This document shows, one piece after another, positions 62,425 to 64,000 of a stretch of DNA of 64,000 bases (position 1 is its first letter; each line of letters opens with the position of its first letter). The translations under genes were made by a program, and so were the position numbers. The notes under the pieces are model-generated. The model searched no databases. It was not told the origin of the DNA and was given only the letters and a program-made list of their open reading frames with translations. This DNA is from Blastobasis lacticolella (lineage: Eukaryota > Arthropoda > Insecta > Lepidoptera > Blastobasidae): positions 4,166,501 to 4,230,500 of the forward strand of contig LR990050.1 of NCBI GenBank assembly GCA_905147135.1, read 5' to 3'.

Positions 62425-63545
62425 ATGCAGGCATGCATTTAGGGTTCGTCAATAATAATAAGCGATACGATTTAATTAATGTAAACATAATAAAAATACT
62501 ACTATTCTGTACAAAAGTACCTATAGGATCATAATTTTATCTAAATAAATCAATAGATTAAAAAGTTAATTTAAAAATGTCATAATAAAATAATAGAAAT
62601 GTCAAAATTCAAATGTCACAATAAAGAATAGTTAAATAATGAAAATGTCAAAATAATAACCACATGTCACATAATAATATAATGTCAACTCGAATGAAAA
62701 ATGTCAATAGCTTAATAGTATTATTAATTATTCATTTTGACATAATCTCATAATACTCTTTTACGGAGTACAATGGATTATATTTATATTAAATAAAAAA
62801 AAATTATTTGAATTTGAATTGATTATCAAATGAAAGGTTTCTGAGCCGACGCATAAACGCTTCGTCTATATTCTAAATGCTTTGTAAATATTACCATTTC
62901 TAATCTTCTACATTATCAATTCATTGTCATTATTCCCTCATCAATTATTTGACGAAACACACTGACTTTTTAGTGACCATCATAAAATTCAAATACCTAC
63001 ATTTTTGAAATATTAAAACTTTAGCAAAGAGACCGCTTTTCTAATTTACAGCCAACAGGTGCCCCTCATCAGCATAAAAGCTTAAAATATTCTCTGCACG
63101 TCATCCAACAACATAATTTCATAAATTACTTATAGAACGTCCCGGCAACTCGCTTAGTCATGGACACCTTGGCCCCAGTAGAATTAAATCCATGTCCGGT
63201 TGGATAACACGATTTGTATCAGTTCCACAAAGCTTTGTGTAATCTAAAATAATACGTTTAATAAGCCGTGGATACATCACGTGTGTCCATCACACCTGCA
63301 CGAGAATTATATGGCAAGTACGTATAATAATATTTATGGCTAATAGTAAATCGGATTAACTATTCAAATTACGCTTTCCGCATTATTCCAAGCTTACAGT
63401 ACTGACTTGTTTGTTTTATTTGGGTCAGAAAATTAATATTTGTTTAAACCACAGCGTTTCACTAGCTGTCACCCGTGTCTGCGTTCGCGTAAAATAGGTT
63501 AAGTATTACGTGATCACGCGACAACGATGATAATAATATTATATT
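62425..63545. other. AT-rich stretch with clustered ATGTCA words
   Basis: ATGTCA occurs seven times between 62578 and 62706, with TGACAT at 62738. No gene recognised in the rest. Confidence 0.5.
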
Positions 63546-63548
63546 ATA

Positions 63549-63812
63549 AATTGCGAGATAAATGGAGTAATAAATAAATATATTAACGGAATACTTGGGA
63601 AATAGGTGCCTGAATCTGCCGGTATCAGGAAAGAGTGGAAGGACCAAAAAGCGATGGATTGACATCGCCCAGTCGGACGTGAGAGCCAACGGCTTACGAC
63701 GTGAGGATGCCGAAGATCGGGCAAAGTGGGGAAAGCAAAGCAGGAAAACGGACCCTGGCAGTAGCCGGGATTGACCGCTCAAAAAATGATGATGATTAAT
63801 TGCGAGATAAAT
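63549..63812 (+). mobile_element. RTE-2 C-terminal fragment with 15-bp duplication
   Basis: From about 63593: LGNRCLNLPVSGKSGRTKKR, WIDIAQSDVRANGLRREDAE, DRAKWGKQSRKTDPGSSRD, with a GATGATGATT tail. AATTGCGAGATAAAT flanks it at 63549-63563 and 63798-63812. About 30 bp of unrelated AT-rich filler precede the coding match at the 5' junction. Confidence 0.85.
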
Positions 63813-64000
63813 ATCGAAATGGCGACAAAGATTTAGATGTAGTTCATCCTCATACCTCCTGGCCTCATGACTTGTATAGATTAGAACATGTGCAGTAGCA
63901 TTTTCTAAGTATTCGTTTTTACCCACATGATCATGTCAAAATATGAAAATCTAGTTTAAATCTCTACTATTGGATGAGACTCAAGTTCACCAGTTAAATT
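63813..64000. other. No gene recognised
   Basis: Window edge; nothing supported. Confidence 0.5.

Overview
The window looks like intergenic, repeat-dense DNA from an insect, most probably a moth or butterfly. The pointers are: a two-exon gene for a small secreted six-cysteine peptide; many non-LTR retrotransposons of the types common in Lepidoptera (RTE-like, jockey-like, CR1 with a PHD-finger ORF1); tRNA-headed SINEs present many times; 3' tails made of GATGAT repeats; and hAT-type MITEs. There are no operons, ribosome binding sites, rRNA genes or CRISPR arrays. Family labels used here (RTE-1, SINE-1 and so on) are mine and are not database names.

Layout. 0.2-5.5 kb: a SINE, a decayed jockey/CR1-type LINE, RTE 3' scraps and a truncated LINE (LINE-K). 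5.5-8.2 kb: a decayed Copia element broken up by a MITE and a SINE, followed by an RTE-2 scrap carrying a hAT MITE. 8-16 kb: mostly anonymous AT-rich DNA with short repeat fragments. 16.07-17.25 kb: the only host gene I can support, a defensin-like (CS-alpha-beta) peptide gene with a TATA box, an 820-bp intron filled with SINE debris, and a perfect 17-bp hairpin just after the stop codon. 17.7-26.9 kb: SINEs, a truncated RTE-1 copy, hAT and other MITEs, a jockey-like LINE with a poly(A) tail, a solo LTR inside a SINE. 32.0-37.3 kb: a long LINE (LINE-S) with an SGNH-fold ORF1 and an uninterrupted endonuclease-reverse transcriptase ORF2. 37.9-48.7 kb: SINEs, MITEs, hairpins, a tandem repeat and a SINE with a 5S-rRNA-like head. 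48.7-51.9 kb: an almost full-length RTE-1 with two in-frame stops. 52-55.8 kb: SINEs and a LINE tail. 55.9-62.4 kb: a decayed RTE-3 split by a full-length CR1 element (CR1-P) with both ORFs open. 62.4-64 kb: AT-rich DNA and one more RTE-2 scrap.

How the parts relate. The autonomous elements supply enzymes that probably mobilise the short ones: a dispersed 265-bp family has the 5' leader and 3' tail of RTE-1 and looks like its internally deleted passenger. Target-site duplications and nesting give relative ages. For example, Copia is older than the SINE-1 inside it; RTE-2 is older than two hAT MITEs inside it; RTE-3 is older than CR1-P. The most unusual candidates are the ORF1/ORF2 arrangement of LINE-S (a UUU-CGU +1 frameshift-like site, a catalytically degenerate SGNH domain), the tRNA/5S composite SINE at 45.0-45.2 kb, and the 3' UTR hairpin of the peptide gene. 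All assignments come from reading the sequence; no database search was run.
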